From: Trichothermofontia sichuanensis B231 | Lineage (GTDB): Bacteria > Cyanobacteriota > Cyanobacteriia > B231 | Length of the DNA stretch: 64,000 nt | Direction: 5' to 3' | Assembly: GCF_026240635.1 (NCBI RefSeq) | Contig: NZ_CP110848.1 | Coordinates: forward strand, 2,721,741 to 2,785,740 | Shown: positions 18,150 through 27,598 of the stretch, one piece after another | How positions within the stretch are numbered: position 1 is the stretch's first letter | How the letters are laid out: the number at the start of each line of letters is the position of its first letter | The notes under the pieces: model-generated | Databases searched by the model: none | Told to the model about the DNA's origin: nothing | What the model saw: the letters and a program-made list of their open reading frames with translations, nothing else | Made by a program: the position numbers and the translations under genes

Positions 18150-20216
18150 ATGTATGGGTCACCGTTACCGGCTCCCGCTCCAGGGCCAATTGCCGCACCC
18201 CCCTTAGATCACTTCTTGGTGTGTGGCTTGGGCAGTTTGGGTGAGCATTGTGTGATGAACCTCAAGCAGTTTGGCGTAGAAGTGAGTGCGATCGAGCAAT
18301 CACCGCCCCCAACTTGGGAGATCCCGGAGTTGGCTACCGCCTTAACCCACTTAGTGGTTGGAGATTGTCGTCAGGCAGAAACCCTCAAACAGGCAGGCAT
18401 CGATCGCTGTCGGGCAATTCTGCTGGTGACCAGTGATGAGCAGGTCAACCTAGAGGCGGCCTTTGCGGCCCGGTTACTTAATCCCCAGGTACGGGTAGTG
18501 GTGCGATCGGCTAAGCAAGAGTTGAATCAGTTGTTGGCAGAACATTTGCAGAACTACGTTGCGTTTGAACCAACCCAGTTGTCTGCGGATGCCTTCGCTG
18601 TCGCTGCGTTGGGCAATGATACCCTGGGCTATTTCCAACTGGAGGAGCAGTTCCTACGGGTTACCCGGCAGCACATTCCCCCAGGGCACCCCTGGTGTAA
18701 TCAACGCCAGGTGCAGGACCTCAATACCCGACGGCGGCGCGTATTGGCGCACTGGCCGGCGGGATTTCCCACGAGTGAACATTTCTATCAATGGGACCCA
18801 GAAGCCCTGATTGGCGCTGGCGATACCTTGATTTATATTGAAACGGAAGCTGATCGCCGCTCAAGCTTGGGGAATCGTCTGAAACCAAGAGCTTGGCTAC
18901 AACGGGCGATCGCCTATTGGCAGGAACTGCTTAGTACCCCTCGGCCCTTGGCTCACCTCCGGCAACAAATCTACTCACTTTGGCAACAGGGGGCTGCCCA
19001 CCAAATCCAGCGCGTCGTAATTGTCTGTGCTTTGACGATCGTCACTTTATTGTTTTTGGGAACAACCCTGATCTATCAATACTTTCCCGCCCCGATCAGT
19101 CGCTATGAAGCATTCCAGGCAACCGTTGTCTTGTTATTAGGAGGCTATGGGGATATTTTTGGGGGGGTGGAATTGACCGATCCCCTACCGAGGTGGCTCC
19201 AGTCCTTCAGTCTAGGTTTGACCTTGATTGGCACCGTTTTTGTCGGGGTTGTTTATGCCCTATTGACCGAAAAATTGCTGACGGCCCAGTTTCAGTTCCT
19301 AGCACGACGTCCCCCCATTCCCACCCAAGGCCATACTATCATCATTGGGCTAGGGCGAGTGGGTCGGCAGGTCGCCACCCGGCTGCAACAGTTTAAACAA
19401 CCCCTCGTGGGAGTACATTCTTCCCCCTTACCAGCCGATACGTTGCCCCAAATGCCTCTGGTGATCACTCAGGACATGACCCAGGTATTACCCAGGTTGA
19501 ACTTGATGACCGCTAAAAGTGTTGTGGCAGTTACTGAGGATGAACTGGCCAATTTGGAAGCCGTCCTCACGGCCCGTGCTGCCCACGCCAATGCCAACTT
19601 GGTAATTCGCACGTACAACCGTCGGTTTGCTGAAAATATTGGTCGTCTATTCCCAGATGCCCAGGTTTTGTGTGCCTCAGAATTAGCCGCCCAAGCGTTT
19701 GCCACGGCTGCGTTTGGTGAAAATGTACTGACCTTACTCTATTTCGATCGCAGCACGATTCTGGTCACTGAATATCAGGTCGAGACCCATGACACCCTCA
19801 ACCAACGGCTACTAGCAGAAGTGGCCTATGGTTATGGGGTTGTCCCCATTTTGCATCAGCGATCAGGGCAAACGGCCACCCTACTTCCCAAAGATGAGCT
19901 GCGGCTTCAGGCCGGCGATCGTCTGATTGTCCTAGCGACCATTGAGGGGTTACAACGGATTGAGCAAGGTAATTTACTGCCACGTCAGTGGTACGTACAC
20001 ATTGACCGCCTGCCACTAGGGGCCGATCACAACATTCTGGCGGAAGAAGCCCGCACGATCGTTGCCTTGATTGCAGGGTGCCGCATTAATGAGGCGATCG
20101 CCCTCATGCAGCACAGTCCAGGCACCCTGCCATTACCCCTCTATCGCCACCAAGCGCAACGTTTAGCAAAACGCTTGCGTCGCGCTGGCTTCCAGGCCCG
20201 GGTTGTACAATCCTAA
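18150..20216 (+). CDS. RCK-channel-RCK potassium channel-like protein
   Basis: 688 residues. Order: N-terminal TrkA-N/RCK Rossmann domain (HFLVCGLGSLGEHCV, about 22-140), TrkA-C-like region ending near 240, two membrane spans around 290-385 (IVCALTIVTLLFLGTTLIY and FSLGLTLIGTVFVGVVYAL) flanking a pore-loop motif LLLGGYGDIFGG, a second RCK domain (GHTIIIGLGRVGRQVATRL), its TrkA-C region, and a C-terminal piece of about 60 residues resembling the L7/L12-C/ClpS helical fold. The filter GGYGD compares with TVGYGD of K+ channels. Likely a K+ channel gated by nucleotides or ions, by inference; an RCK domain in front of the pore is not the common MthK/Kch order. Confidence 0.8.
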   Translation: MYGSPLPAPAPGPIAAPPLDHFLVCGLGSLGEHCVMNLKQFGVEVSAIEQSPPPTWEIPELATALTHLVVGDCRQAETLKQAGIDRCRAILLVTSDEQVNLEAAFAARLLNPQVRVVVRSAKQELNQLLAEHLQNYVAFEPTQLSADAFAVAALGNDTLGYFQLEEQFLRVTRQHIPPGHPWCNQRQVQDLNTRRRRVLAHWPAGFPTSEHFYQWDPEALIGAGDTLIYIETEADRRSSLGNRLKPRAWLQRAIAYWQELLSTPRPLAHLRQQIYSLWQQGAAHQIQRVVIVCALTIVTLLFLGTTLIYQYFPAPISRYEAFQATVVLLLGGYGDIFGGVELTDPLPRWLQSFSLGLTLIGTVFVGVVYALLTEKLLTAQFQFLARRPPIPTQGHTIIIGLGRVGRQVATRLQQFKQPLVGVHSSPLPADTLPQMPLVITQDMTQVLPRLNLMTAKSVVAVTEDELANLEAVLTARAAHANANLVIRTYNRRFAENIGRLFPDAQVLCASELAAQAFATAAFGENVLTLLYFDRSTILVTEYQVETHDTLNQRLLAEVAYGYGVVPILHQRSGQTATLLPKDELRLQAGDRLIVLATIEGLQRIEQGNLLPRQWYVHIDRLPLGADHNILAEEARTIVALIAGCRINEAIALMQHSPGTLPLPLYRHQAQRLAKRLRRAGFQARVVQS

Positions 20217-20303
20217 AGATTTGGGAGTGAGGGGCTATGCGTTCTCGTCATAAACTCACGAGAGCCATTTTGCAGGCAGGAGCGGTAGATCGTTTGGGAT
20301 AGG

Positions 20304-20329
20304 GTGTTTGGTAGAGTGTTTGGTAGAGT
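20304..20329. repeat. Exact 13-bp tandem duplication
   Basis: GTGTTTGGTAGAG occurs twice head to tail, about 50 bp before the ispH start codon. Confidence 0.8.
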
Positions 20330-20376
20330 GTTAAGAATAAGCAGACCTTCACACACGGTTAATCATCGGCGATCGC

Positions 20377-21603
20377 ATGGATACCAAAGCCTTCAAACGA
20401 GCGCTCCAGCACTCCGACCACTATCACCGCAAGGGATTCGGCCACGCTACCGAGGTGGCTGGGCTCATGCAGCAAGAGTATCAGAGCGGCCTGATCCAGG
20501 AAATTCGGGATCATGATTACCAGTTGCGGCGCGGCGATGTCACGATTCGGCTAGCACACGCTTTTGGCTTTTGCTGGGGTGTAGAGCGGGCCGTGGCAAT
20601 GGCCTACGAGACCCGGCAGCATTTCCCCCAAGAACGGATCTGGATCACGAATGAAATTATTCACAATCCTTCTGTAAACCAACGTCTACGGGAAATGCAG
20701 ATTGATTTTATCCCGGTCCACAACGGCCAGAAGGACTTTTCCGGGGTGGCAGCGAGGGATGTGGTGATCCTGCCTGCTTTCGGGGCCAGTGTTCAGGAAA
20801 TGCAGTTGCTCAACGATAAAAACTGCACGATCGTCGATACTACCTGTCCCTGGGTCTCAAAAGTTTGGAACACGGTCGAAAAGCACAAAAAGGTCGATTA
20901 CACCTCTATCATTCACGGTAAATACAACCACGAAGAAACGATCGCGACCAGTTCCTTTGCGGGTAAGTATTTAATTGTGCTGAATTTGGAACAAGCCCAA
21001 TACGTGTGTGATTACATCCTCAAAGGCGGCGATCGCGCTGAATTTATGGCGAAATTTGGGCGAGCCTGTTCAACAGGCTTTGATCCCGATCGTGACCTGG
21101 AACGGGTCGGCATTGCCAACCAGACCACCATGCTCAAAAGCGAAACCGAGCAGATCGGCAAATTGTTTGAGCATACCATGTTGCAAAAATACGGTCCTGT
21201 GGACCTGAATCAGCACTTCCTGAGTTTCAATACCATCTGCGATGCCACCCAGGAGCGCCAGGATGCCATGCTCAGCCTGGTTGAGGCTCCCCTCGACCTC
21301 ATGGTGGTCATTGGCGGCTTCAACTCCTCCAATACCACCCATTTGCAGGAAATTGCCGTTGAACGCCACATTCCCTCGTACCATATTGACAGTGCCGATC
21401 GCATCGGCCCTGGCAATCGAGTAGAGCACAAACCGCTGGGGCAGGATTTAGTCGTCCAAGATCCCTGGCTCCCTGCCGGCGAGATCACGGTTGGCATCAC
21501 CTCTGGTGCCTCTACCCCGGACAAGGTTGTTGAAAGCGTCATTGAGAAAATCTTTGCCCTCAAAGCCGAGGCCACAGCCGTCCCCTCACTCCTCTGTCGG
21601 TAA
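20377..21603 (+). CDS. ispH: 4-hydroxy-3-methylbut-2-enyl diphosphate reductase
   Basis: 408 residues, the long cyanobacterial/plant-type IspH. It is the last enzyme of the MEP pathway, making IPP and DMAPP for carotenoids, chlorophyll phytyl tails and quinones. The three iron-sulfur cysteines are in [22 protein letters not shown] and [11 protein letters not shown]; the substrate region [11 protein letters not shown] and the final [11 protein letters not shown] are also present. The ATG lies in ATCGCATGG after a HIP1-like site. Its 3' end overlaps the converging CHASE2-GGDEF gene by 18 bp. Confidence 0.95.
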   Translation: MDTKAFKRALQHSDHYHRKGFGHATEVAGLMQQEYQSGLIQEIRDHDYQLRRGDVTIRLAHAFGFCWGVERAVAMAYETRQHFPQERIWITNEIIHNPSVNQRLREMQIDFIPVHNGQKDFSGVAARDVVILPAFGASVQEMQLLNDKNCTIVDTTCPWVSKVWNTVEKHKKVDYTSIIHGKYNHEETIATSSFAGKYLIVLNLEQAQYVCDYILKGGDRAEFMAKFGRACSTGFDPDRDLERVGIANQTTMLKSETEQIGKLFEHTMLQKYGPVDLNQHFLSFNTICDATQERQDAMLSLVEAPLDLMVVIGGFNSSNTTHLQEIAVERHIPSYHIDSADRIGPGNRVEHKPLGQDLVVQDPWLPAGEITVGITSGASTPDKVVESVIEKIFALKAEATAVPSLLCR

Positions 21604-23607
21604 GGAGCCTTGCCGTGGCGATTCGGCTACTGATTCGGCTGCTAGGGACTCCTGTGGGGGAAGTCCGGCGATCGTCTTCGGTAGATACTGCACAACCTGG
21701 TTCCGGCCCTGATGTTTGGCTTGATAGAGCGCCCGATCAGCTCCCGACACCAACTGTTGGGGGGTGCGATCGGCATTCGGCACAAAGCCAAAAACCCCCA
21801 AGCTCAAGGTAACATACTGACTAACCGTCGAGTCCAGATGCTCGACCCGTAGCTTGGCCAATTCTTCACGGATGGTCTCTGCCACCCGTTTGGCGCCCGC
21901 TGGGGGTGTACCCGGCAGTAGCACAGCAAACTCCTCCCCCCCATAGCGGGCCACTAAGTCCGTCGTGCGGCGCGCCGCTTGCTGCAGGGCATAAGCCACC
22001 TGCTGTAAACAGCGATCGCCCGCCGGGTGGCCATAGGTGTCGTTATACGCTTTAAAATAATCCACATCACAGAGGATCAGGGAGAGAAACCCCTGTTCCC
22101 GTAACATCCGTTGCCATTCATAGCTCAGGCGTTCTTCAAAGCAGCGGCGATTGGCAATCCCAGTCAACTCGTCCAAGATCGAAATCCGCTGTAACTCTTC
22201 ATTAGCTTCCCGTAGGGCTAGCTCAATTTGTTTACGTTGCTCAATTTCCAGGCGTAATTCTTGGGTGCGTTCTTCAACCTTTTGCTCCAGGGTTTGGGCA
22301 TACTCTTCCAATTGTTGATAGGAAAGCTTGAGATTAGACCACAGAACCCAGCCAATACTGACGATCGCTGCACTTGCGATCGCCACTAGCGGCGTAAACG
22401 TGGGCACCCACCACCCCAGCAGGAAAAGCAGATCTGCCGTCACCAACAGCCCCGCACCCCAGCCAAGCAGTCCCAACGGCACCCGCCAACGATAGCGGAG
22501 AAAATGAACCCCTAACGCCGAGCCACCGGCTGCCCACACCCAGATCCAGAGCCACTCTAACCACTGTGGCCACGTCTGAATCAGGGCACGTCCATCTAGA
22601 GCGGCACTGATCAATTGACTCGTGAGGTGGGCATGGACTTCAATACCGGTATGGGCAGTGAGGTCACTGGTGCTGTAGGAAGTATAAAAAGAATCGCCAA
22701 GACTAGGTGCTCTGGGGCCAATCAGGACAATGCGATCGTAGAACAGGGTATCGGGCACGCGATCAGCTAATACATCAGACATTGTCACCATCTGAAACGG
22801 ACAATCCAGTCCAGGATCATAGCAAGCCGGTCCGCGTAGGTTAAGCAAAATTTGGTAGCCGCGATCGTCGGCCCCCTGGTAGCCGCCATCGTCACCGAGG
22901 AACCGCTGAATCGTTGCCTGTCCCAGACGCACCCGTTCGCGGAGCGTCTCCCGCGACGCATCCCCTAAGCGCAACCTAGACAAGGGATCCACGATCGGGA
23001 CAGGCATAATCCCTTCCCCTTCCAAATAGCGCAGCGCTAAAACGAGAGCGAGGCTTTCCACGACCTGCCCCTGGGCATCCGTAGCAGTCAGTAATCCCCG
23101 GCGAATTCTGGCATCTGCATCAATGACAAAATCAGCCATCCCCACTTGGCCCTGAGCAGCCAGCGTTGGGGGTGGGCTAACGCTACTGCCCAGAATCTTC
23201 TGAATCCCAATCAAGTTTGGCGTCGTCCGGAAAATGGTATTGAGGGCCGCATAGCCCGGTTCCACCGGCAAGTCACGGTAGATATCCAAGCCAATGACCC
23301 TCGGTTGTGCCCTGCGGATGCGATCGAGTAACTGGGCCAAAACCTGATCCGACATCGGCCACTGTTGCAACTGGGCAATATCCGCTTCTGAAATGCCCAC
23401 AATAACAATCCGGGGATCGGGGTTCTCGCGCGGTCGCCAGCGAAACGCTTGATCCAGGAACACCCATTCCAGGAGTTGAAACATGCTGGTCAAACTCAGG
23501 AGGATGATTGCGCCGGTCACACCTGAGGCAATCAGTAGGGGGAGTCGCCAGGGGCGGAGGTTATGTAAGTATGCTTTAATCCCCATCACCGGGCCAACAT
23601 GAGCCAT
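21586..23607 (-). CDS. CHASE2-GGDEF diguanylate cyclase
   Basis: About 673 residues. After a first membrane span ([16 protein letters not shown]), residues about 50-310 form an extracytoplasmic CHASE2 sensor ([34 protein letters not shown]). Three further spans (about 340-430) and a coiled coil rich in [20 protein letters not shown] lead to a GGDEF domain. The active site is GGEEF and the product-inhibition I-site R-T-T-D sits exactly five residues before it, so an active, feedback-inhibited c-di-GMP synthase is expected. No EAL domain. Starts possible: TTG 23616, ATG 23607 (used), ATG 23586. The signal sensed is unknown. Confidence 0.9.
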   Translation of the reverse strand: MAHVGPVMGIKAYLHNLRPWRLPLLIASGVTGAIILLSLTSMFQLLEWVFLDQAFRWRPRENPDPRIVIVGISEADIAQLQQWPMSDQVLAQLLDRIRRAQPRVIGLDIYRDLPVEPGYAALNTIFRTTPNLIGIQKILGSSVSPPPTLAAQGQVGMADFVIDADARIRRGLLTATDAQGQVVESLALVLALRYLEGEGIMPVPIVDPLSRLRLGDASRETLRERVRLGQATIQRFLGDDGGYQGADDRGYQILLNLRGPACYDPGLDCPFQMVTMSDVLADRVPDTLFYDRIVLIGPRAPSLGDSFYTSYSTSDLTAHTGIEVHAHLTSQLISAALDGRALIQTWPQWLEWLWIWVWAAGGSALGVHFLRYRWRVPLGLLGWGAGLLVTADLLFLLGWWVPTFTPLVAIASAAIVSIGWVLWSNLKLSYQQLEEYAQTLEQKVEERTQELRLEIEQRKQIELALREANEELQRISILDELTGIANRRCFEERLSYEWQRMLREQGFLSLILCDVDYFKAYNDTYGHPAGDRCLQQVAYALQQAARRTTDLVARYGGEEFAVLLPGTPPAGAKRVAETIREELAKLRVEHLDSTVSQYVTLSLGVFGFVPNADRTPQQLVSGADRALYQAKHQGRNQVVQYLPKTIAGLPPQESLAAESVAESPRQGSLPTEE

Positions 23608-23937
23608 TGGAAACAACGTGCCAAGGGAGTTCTCCGCAGTGGTGATGCTATTCCCCGCCGCGGATGCCCCTTGTCAGCTCAAACCAGGCTATCCAGCGGC
23701 ACACAACTATCTGTTAAACAGAAACTGGGCCAACACTGGTCCCAGTCCGTTGTCCAAAGGTAAACCAATGCGCCTTCGGAGACTATTCGGAGACTATGCC
23801 ATGCCAACACCCCCATTCTAGCGATTCTCGCAATTGACAATGCATCAGGGGAGATGCTGCGTCAAGCAACCGGGGAATTGCTGCAGGCGATTCGCAATCT
23901 TCCTGAGTCGAGCGATGTGAACACTACTGGTTAGCGC
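23608..23937. other. Intergenic; short open stretch without start
   Basis: 330 bp. A frame from 23764 reads ILAIDNASGEMLRQATGELL and stops at 23937, directly at the end of ndhS; it has no upstream start codon and I do not call it a gene, but it reads like the tail of a protein and may be a remnant. Nothing else is supported. Confidence 0.4.
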
Positions 23938-24126
23938 TTACTTTTTCGACGGACTTAGATCAACGACTTCTAGCTCCCCAGGCCGAAAGGTAACCAGGTG
24001 ATCCCAATTGCCCCCTTCAAAGAGAACAGCAACCTGACCATTACTGATCCGTTGCACCAGCCCCTGAAAACCGTAGTAAATGTCATCGACATTCGTCACG
24101 CGCACCGTGGCACCAGGGAGAATCAT
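23938..24126 (-). CDS. ndhS: NDH-1 complex subunit NdhS (ferredoxin-binding)
   Basis: 62 residues from the ATG at 24126: [20 protein letters not shown], then [20 protein letters not shown] and a C-terminal [14 protein letters not shown]. This is the small SH3-like DUF3252 protein identified as NdhS (CRR31 in plants), which provides the ferredoxin-binding site of photosynthetic NDH-1 and so supports cyclic electron flow. The open frame extends 67 codons further upstream to 24327, but that part is not protein-like and NdhS proteins are about 60-70 residues. It stands alone, converging on nothing; repeats lie upstream. Confidence 0.85.
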   Translation of the reverse strand: MILPGATVRVTNVDDIYYGFQGLVQRISNGQVAVLFEGGNWDHLVTFRPGELEVVDLSPSKK

Positions 24127-24782
24127 GGTTTGTCTATCCACTTCACTACACTTTACCCTTACTAGCCTAGCGGGTCTTGACCGCAAGTCACACCTGACGT
24201 AGCGGTTCCAGGGCAGCAGCATGGCCCAAAAACAGAGGTAGAGGGACAGTGGTACCCAACGCTTAAGCCAGATCAAGCTCGACCAAGATAAAAGGGGCTG
24301 GTGCCCCTTCTCCTGTTTGACGGACAAATCTTTCCCCGTTGAGTGAGGAGTGAGGAGTGAGGAGTCAGGTCAGGAGAAGGAGGAAGAATGACCCGCTGCT
24401 CCGGGGTGACTGACCAACCTTTTCCCCCTCGCGTGAGGAGAGAGAAGTGAGGAAAGAGAACGGGGATAATCACTCAGTGTCCCTCATTCCTCAATCCCTT
24501 CTCCCACGAGATGCGAAGGGACTTTTCTTTGCCCCCTCATCCCTCGAACTCTTCTCCCACCAAAGGCAAAGGGACTTTAAGCCCCAAAACTGGGTCGATG
24601 AGCACGTGGCGCGCTCTAGGAGCGGGGTTGGATGAGGGCAGCCCGAGTTGTGTCAGTCAATCAGGCGGCTCCTCATTACCTCCTCATTAGAGAATGAGGT
24701 TATTGATCTGCCCCTCGTGACACTCAATCCATCGGAATGGGGAGACTGAATCAATTTTTTCCTCATCTTCACAGAGGAAATA
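24127..24782. repeat. Repeat-rich intergenic region
   Basis: Contains short tandem GTGAGGAGTGAGGAGTGAGG (about 24342-24365), family C-like blocks (GACGGACAAATC near 24318; GTGTCAGTCAATCAGG near 24650) and CCTTCTCCCACGAG-type stretches. It appears to be several degenerate repeat copies side by side. No reading frame here resembles a protein. Confidence 0.6.
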
Positions 24783-24890
24783 CAGCCTTTACCTCAATCA
24801 TAAAGTACAGTTTTACCGGGGTAGGATGAGGGCTGCCGGTTGAATCGAGATCCAAACCTTAACTGTGTACTGAGTAAATTATGTTTGTAA
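24783..24890 (-). repeat. Short family B repeat
   Basis: Reverse copy about 105 bp long. It starts CAGCCTTTACCTCAATCATA, passes CCGGGGTAGGATGAGGGC, and ends AACTGTGTACTGAGTAAATT. The central GC hairpin core of longer copies is absent. It provides the uninterrupted right end (TACTTTATGATTGAGGTAAA read on the minus strand) used to interpret the nested copy at 61 kb. Confidence 0.75.
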
Positions 24891-24907
24891 CCCTCAATCC
24901 CTCGGTA

Positions 24908-24992
24908 GGGGGATACTGACCCCCCTTGGGCGACCCAGGGGTGTCCCTTAGCGACTGACCAATGGCAGCGATCGTCGCAACCAGTATCCCCC
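24908..24992. other. Large inverted repeat downstream of glnA
   Basis: Arms GGGGGATACTG (24908-24918) and CAGTATCCCCC (24982-24992) are exactly complementary over 11 bases with about 63 bases between, and an inner near-hairpin CCCCTTGGG/CCCAGGGG. It begins about 20 bp after the glnA stop codon, so it could stabilise or end the glnA transcript; there is no T run. Confidence 0.55.
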
Positions 24993-24995
24993 CAG

Positions 24996-25021
24996 AGGTT
25001 AGCAGTCGAGGTTAGCAGTCG
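24996..25021. repeat. Exact 13-bp tandem duplication over the glnA stop codon
   Basis: AGGTTAGCAGTCG occurs twice head to tail; the inner copy contains the last codons and TAA stop of glnA, the outer copy lies just beyond. The protein is unaffected. Confidence 0.85.
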
Positions 25022-26433
25022 TAGTAGAGCGCAAACTCGTAGGGGTGAGGCCGCAAACGCATGGGATTCACCTCATTGTCGAGCTTGTACTCAATCCAAG
25101 TCGTGATCAGATCTTCAGTGAAGACCCCGCCGGCTGTCAGGAAGTCGTGGTCCGTTTCCAGAGCCTTCAGCGCATCTAGTAGAGAACCCGGTGTTGAAGG
25201 AATCTTAGCCAACTCTTCCGGGCTGAGATCATAGATGTCCACATCCAGCGGCTCACCGGGATCAATCTGGTTCTTAATGCCATCAATCCCGGCACAGAGC
25301 ATGGCAGCAAACGCCAAGTAGGGGTTGCTGGTGGCATCAGGGCAGCGGAACTCTAGGCGCTTGGCTTTGGGATTGTTCCCCGACAGGGGAATCCGGATCG
25401 ACGCCGATCGATTCCCCTGGGAATAAGCCAGGTTTACCGGCGCTTCAAAGCCAGGGACCAGCCGCTTGTAGGAGTTAGTCGTTGGGTTCGTGAAGGCCAA
25501 CAGGGCAGGCGCGTGCTTGAGAATGCCGCCAATGTACCAAAGTGCCAACTGGCTCAGACCCGCATACTTGTCACCCGCAAATAGGGGTTGACCGTCTTTC
25601 CAAATCGACTGGTGGGTATGCATCCCGGAACCATTGTCGTTAAACAGTGGCTTCGGCATGAAGGTAACGGTCTTGCCGTGCTTGCGGGCCACGTTCTTGA
25701 TGCAATATTTGTAGGTCATCAAGTAGTCAGCCGCCTGCACCAATTCGGCAAACCGGAACCCCAATTCATTCTGACCACCCGTTGCCACCTCGTGGTGATG
25801 CTTTTCGATCGGCACCCCACACTTGGCCATCGTCAAGAGCATCTCAGTGCGCAAGTCTTGCATCGTGTCCGTGGGCGGGACAGGGAAATAGCCTTCCTTG
25901 TAGCGCGGCTTATACCCCAGGTTGCCCCCTTCCTCCATGCGACCAGAGTTCCAGCGCCCTTCAACACTATCGACGTAGTAGTAGCCCTTGTTCTCCGTTT
26001 GATCGAAGCGGACATCTTCAAACACAAAAAATTCAGCTTCGGGACCAAAATACGCCGTATCACCAATGCCCGTAGACTTGAGGTAGTCAACCGCCTTCTT
26101 GGCAATCACACGCGGACAACGGCTATAGGGTTGGCCTGTCCGGGGTTCGAGAATGCTACAGATGATACTCAGGGTGGGTTCTGCCGTGAACGGGTCCATC
26201 CAGGCCGTGCTGGGATCCAGCACCATTGACATGTCCGATTCATTAATCGCCTTCCAACCCCGAATGCTGGAGCCATCGAAGGGGACCCCTTCCGTGAAAC
26301 TACTCTCATTGATCTGGCTGGAATGCACTGTCAAATGTTGCCAGATGCCAGGAAGATCAATAAATTTGAGATCGATCATCTGGATGTCTTTCTCACGGAT
26401 GAGATTCAAGACATCCTGGGGGGACGCTGCCAT
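25012..26433 (-). CDS. glnA: Glutamine synthetase, type I
   Basis: 473 residues, the dodecameric GSI-beta length. It assimilates ammonium into glutamine using ATP, the entry point of the GS-GOGAT cycle. Seen: [15 protein letters not shown] near residue 50, metal-binding [25 protein letters not shown], the ATP motif [16 protein letters not shown] and the NRSASIRIP loop. The adenylylation-type tyrosine context ([12 protein letters not shown]) is present, though cyanobacteria mostly control this enzyme with small inactivating proteins (IF7/IF17). Transcription is driven by an NtcA-type promoter immediately upstream. Ribosome site AAAGGAG. The last codons plus stop are tandemly duplicated in DNA (24996-25021). 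Confidence 0.97.
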   Translation of the reverse strand: MAASPQDVLNLIREKDIQMIDLKFIDLPGIWQHLTVHSSQINESSFTEGVPFDGSSIRGWKAINESDMSMVLDPSTAWMDPFTAEPTLSIICSILEPRTGQPYSRCPRVIAKKAVDYLKSTGIGDTAYFGPEAEFFVFEDVRFDQTENKGYYYVDSVEGRWNSGRMEEGGNLGYKPRYKEGYFPVPPTDTMQDLRTEMLLTMAKCGVPIEKHHHEVATGGQNELGFRFAELVQAADYLMTYKYCIKNVARKHGKTVTFMPKPLFNDNGSGMHTHQSIWKDGQPLFAGDKYAGLSQLALWYIGGILKHAPALLAFTNPTTNSYKRLVPGFEAPVNLAYSQGNRSASIRIPLSGNNPKAKRLEFRCPDATSNPYLAFAAMLCAGIDGIKNQIDPGEPLDVDIYDLSPEELAKIPSTPGSLLDALKALETDHDFLTAGGVFTEDLITTWIEYKLDNEVNPMRLRPHPYEFALYYDC

Positions 26434-26459
26434 AGGATTCTCCTTTGCTCAACTGACCC

Positions 26460-26501
26460 ATCCTATGAATAGGGTCTGCGATAATTTGTATCAGAAGTTA
26501 C
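26460..26501 (-). promoter_or_regulatory. NtcA-activated promoter of glnA
   Basis: Read on the minus strand: GTAACTTCTGATAC (GTA-N8-TAC, 26501-26488), exactly 22 bases, then TAGGAT (TA-N3-T, 26465-26460) as the -10 element, then the glnA ATG 26 bases later. This is the full canonical class II NtcA promoter layout, so glnA should be activated under nitrogen limitation through NtcA and 2-oxoglutarate. Confidence 0.88.
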
Positions 26502-26861
26502 AAAAATCCCAAACCTAGAGTGCGAGATCACCGGTGGACAATGTGACTAGCCATGCGAGTTACAGGGGCTTCGCAAGGGGTTTTCAGGGATCAGACGCCT
26601 CTGCAGCGAGAGCACCAGCATAATTACTTAACAAAATACCGTTCTCGTCAACCTCTGGCCCAGAATCTTTAGAATCTGTTTCGGCGTTTCGGCAACATGG
26701 TAAGCTTGAGGCTGAAATCTGGATGCTGCCTGCTTTGTATGCGGATTGAGTGGGTCAAGGAGTCCTCAGCCATGAGGACTGATGACTCATCCGGCAGGTA
26801 GGTTAGGCTGATTCCTAGTAATGATAAGTCTTAATAAAACTTTGTTTGGGAGAGCAACTTC
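26502..26861. other. Intergenic between glnA promoter and apcF
   Basis: 360 bp between two divergent genes. It should contain the apcF promoter and its untranslated leader. I see no reading frame or hairpin of note. Confidence 0.5.
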
Positions 26862-27371
26862 ATGCGGGATGCCGTCACAAGTCTAATTGCCAGCTATGAC
26901 ATTGCCGGTCGTTATCTAGACCGGAATGCCATTGACACCCTCAAGGACTACTTCCAAAGTGGTGAAGCGCGGGTGCAAGCGGCAGCGGTGATCAATGCCA
27001 ATGCGGCTGCGATTGTCAAGCAAGCCGGGTCACAGTTGTTTGATGAGGTGCCCGAACTGATCCGTCCGGGTGGCTACGCCTATACGACCCGGCGATATGC
27101 AGCCTGTTTGCGGGATATGGACTATTACCTGCGCTATGCCAGCTATGCCCTAGTGGCAGGTAATATGGACGTCCTTGATGAGCGGGTGCTCCAGGGGCTG
27201 CGGGAAACCTATAACTCCTTGGGGGTGCCAGTAGGTCCCACCGTGCAGGGGATTCTGATAATGAAGGAAATCGTCAAGGAAAAGGTGGCAGCGGCTGGCA
27301 TTACTGATACGGGTTTTGTGGAGCAGCCGTTCGACTATATGGCCCGTGAATTGGGCGAGAAGGATGTGTAA
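26862..27371 (+). CDS. apcF: Allophycocyanin beta-18 subunit (phycobilisome core)
   Basis: 169 residues. A phycobiliprotein with the globin-like helices and the chromophore cysteine C82 in RRYAACLRDMDYYLRYA, which carries phycocyanobilin. The sequence MRDAVTSLIASYDIAGRY and VLDERVLQGLRETYNSLG fits ApcF, the beta-type subunit that pairs with the ApcE pigment domain in the terminal emitter of the core cylinders. Residue 72, where ApcB/CpcB carry the methylated asparagine, is tyrosine here. Monocistronic, with its own terminator at 27421; the ATG follows GGGAGAG. ApcB is a less likely identity. Confidence 0.93.
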   Translation: MRDAVTSLIASYDIAGRYLDRNAIDTLKDYFQSGEARVQAAAVINANAAAIVKQAGSQLFDEVPELIRPGGYAYTTRRYAACLRDMDYYLRYASYALVAGNMDVLDERVLQGLRETYNSLGVPVGPTVQGILIMKEIVKEKVAAAGITDTGFVEQPFDYMARELGEKDV

Positions 27372-27420
27372 CTGTCCAAGTGTCCCCCCAATTCCAAGCT
27401 GATTTGACGAGAGTATGGTC

Positions 27421-27458
27421 ACCCCGCCTGACGTTAAGTTGAGACAGTGCGGGGTTTT
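27421..27458 (+). terminator. Rho-independent terminator after apcF
   Basis: Stem ACCCCGC (27421-27427) with GCGGGGT (27449-27455), 21-base loop, then TTTTG. It begins 50 bp after the apcF stop codon. Confidence 0.75.
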
Positions 27459-27598
27459 GTTGTGGGTTAGGTTTGGATAGGGCTTCAAGCACTCAGGTAC
27501 CCAAGGCACTAGGACCTGCTAAGACTTGGGGGGCTTGGCAGCCTTTGGGGCTTTGGGGTTCGCTAGGGGCACAGGACAAGCTAGGTGCAGGTAGGGTC

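Noticed and set aside
23618..23821. 67-residue frame in the CHASE2-ndhS gap
   Set aside because: No ribosome site and no resemblance to a protein family; composition is that of intergenic DNA.
25588..26229. 213-residue open frame antisense to glnA
   Set aside because: Lies wholly inside the well-supported glnA gene and has no family resemblance or ribosome site; it is a shadow of GC-rich coding DNA.
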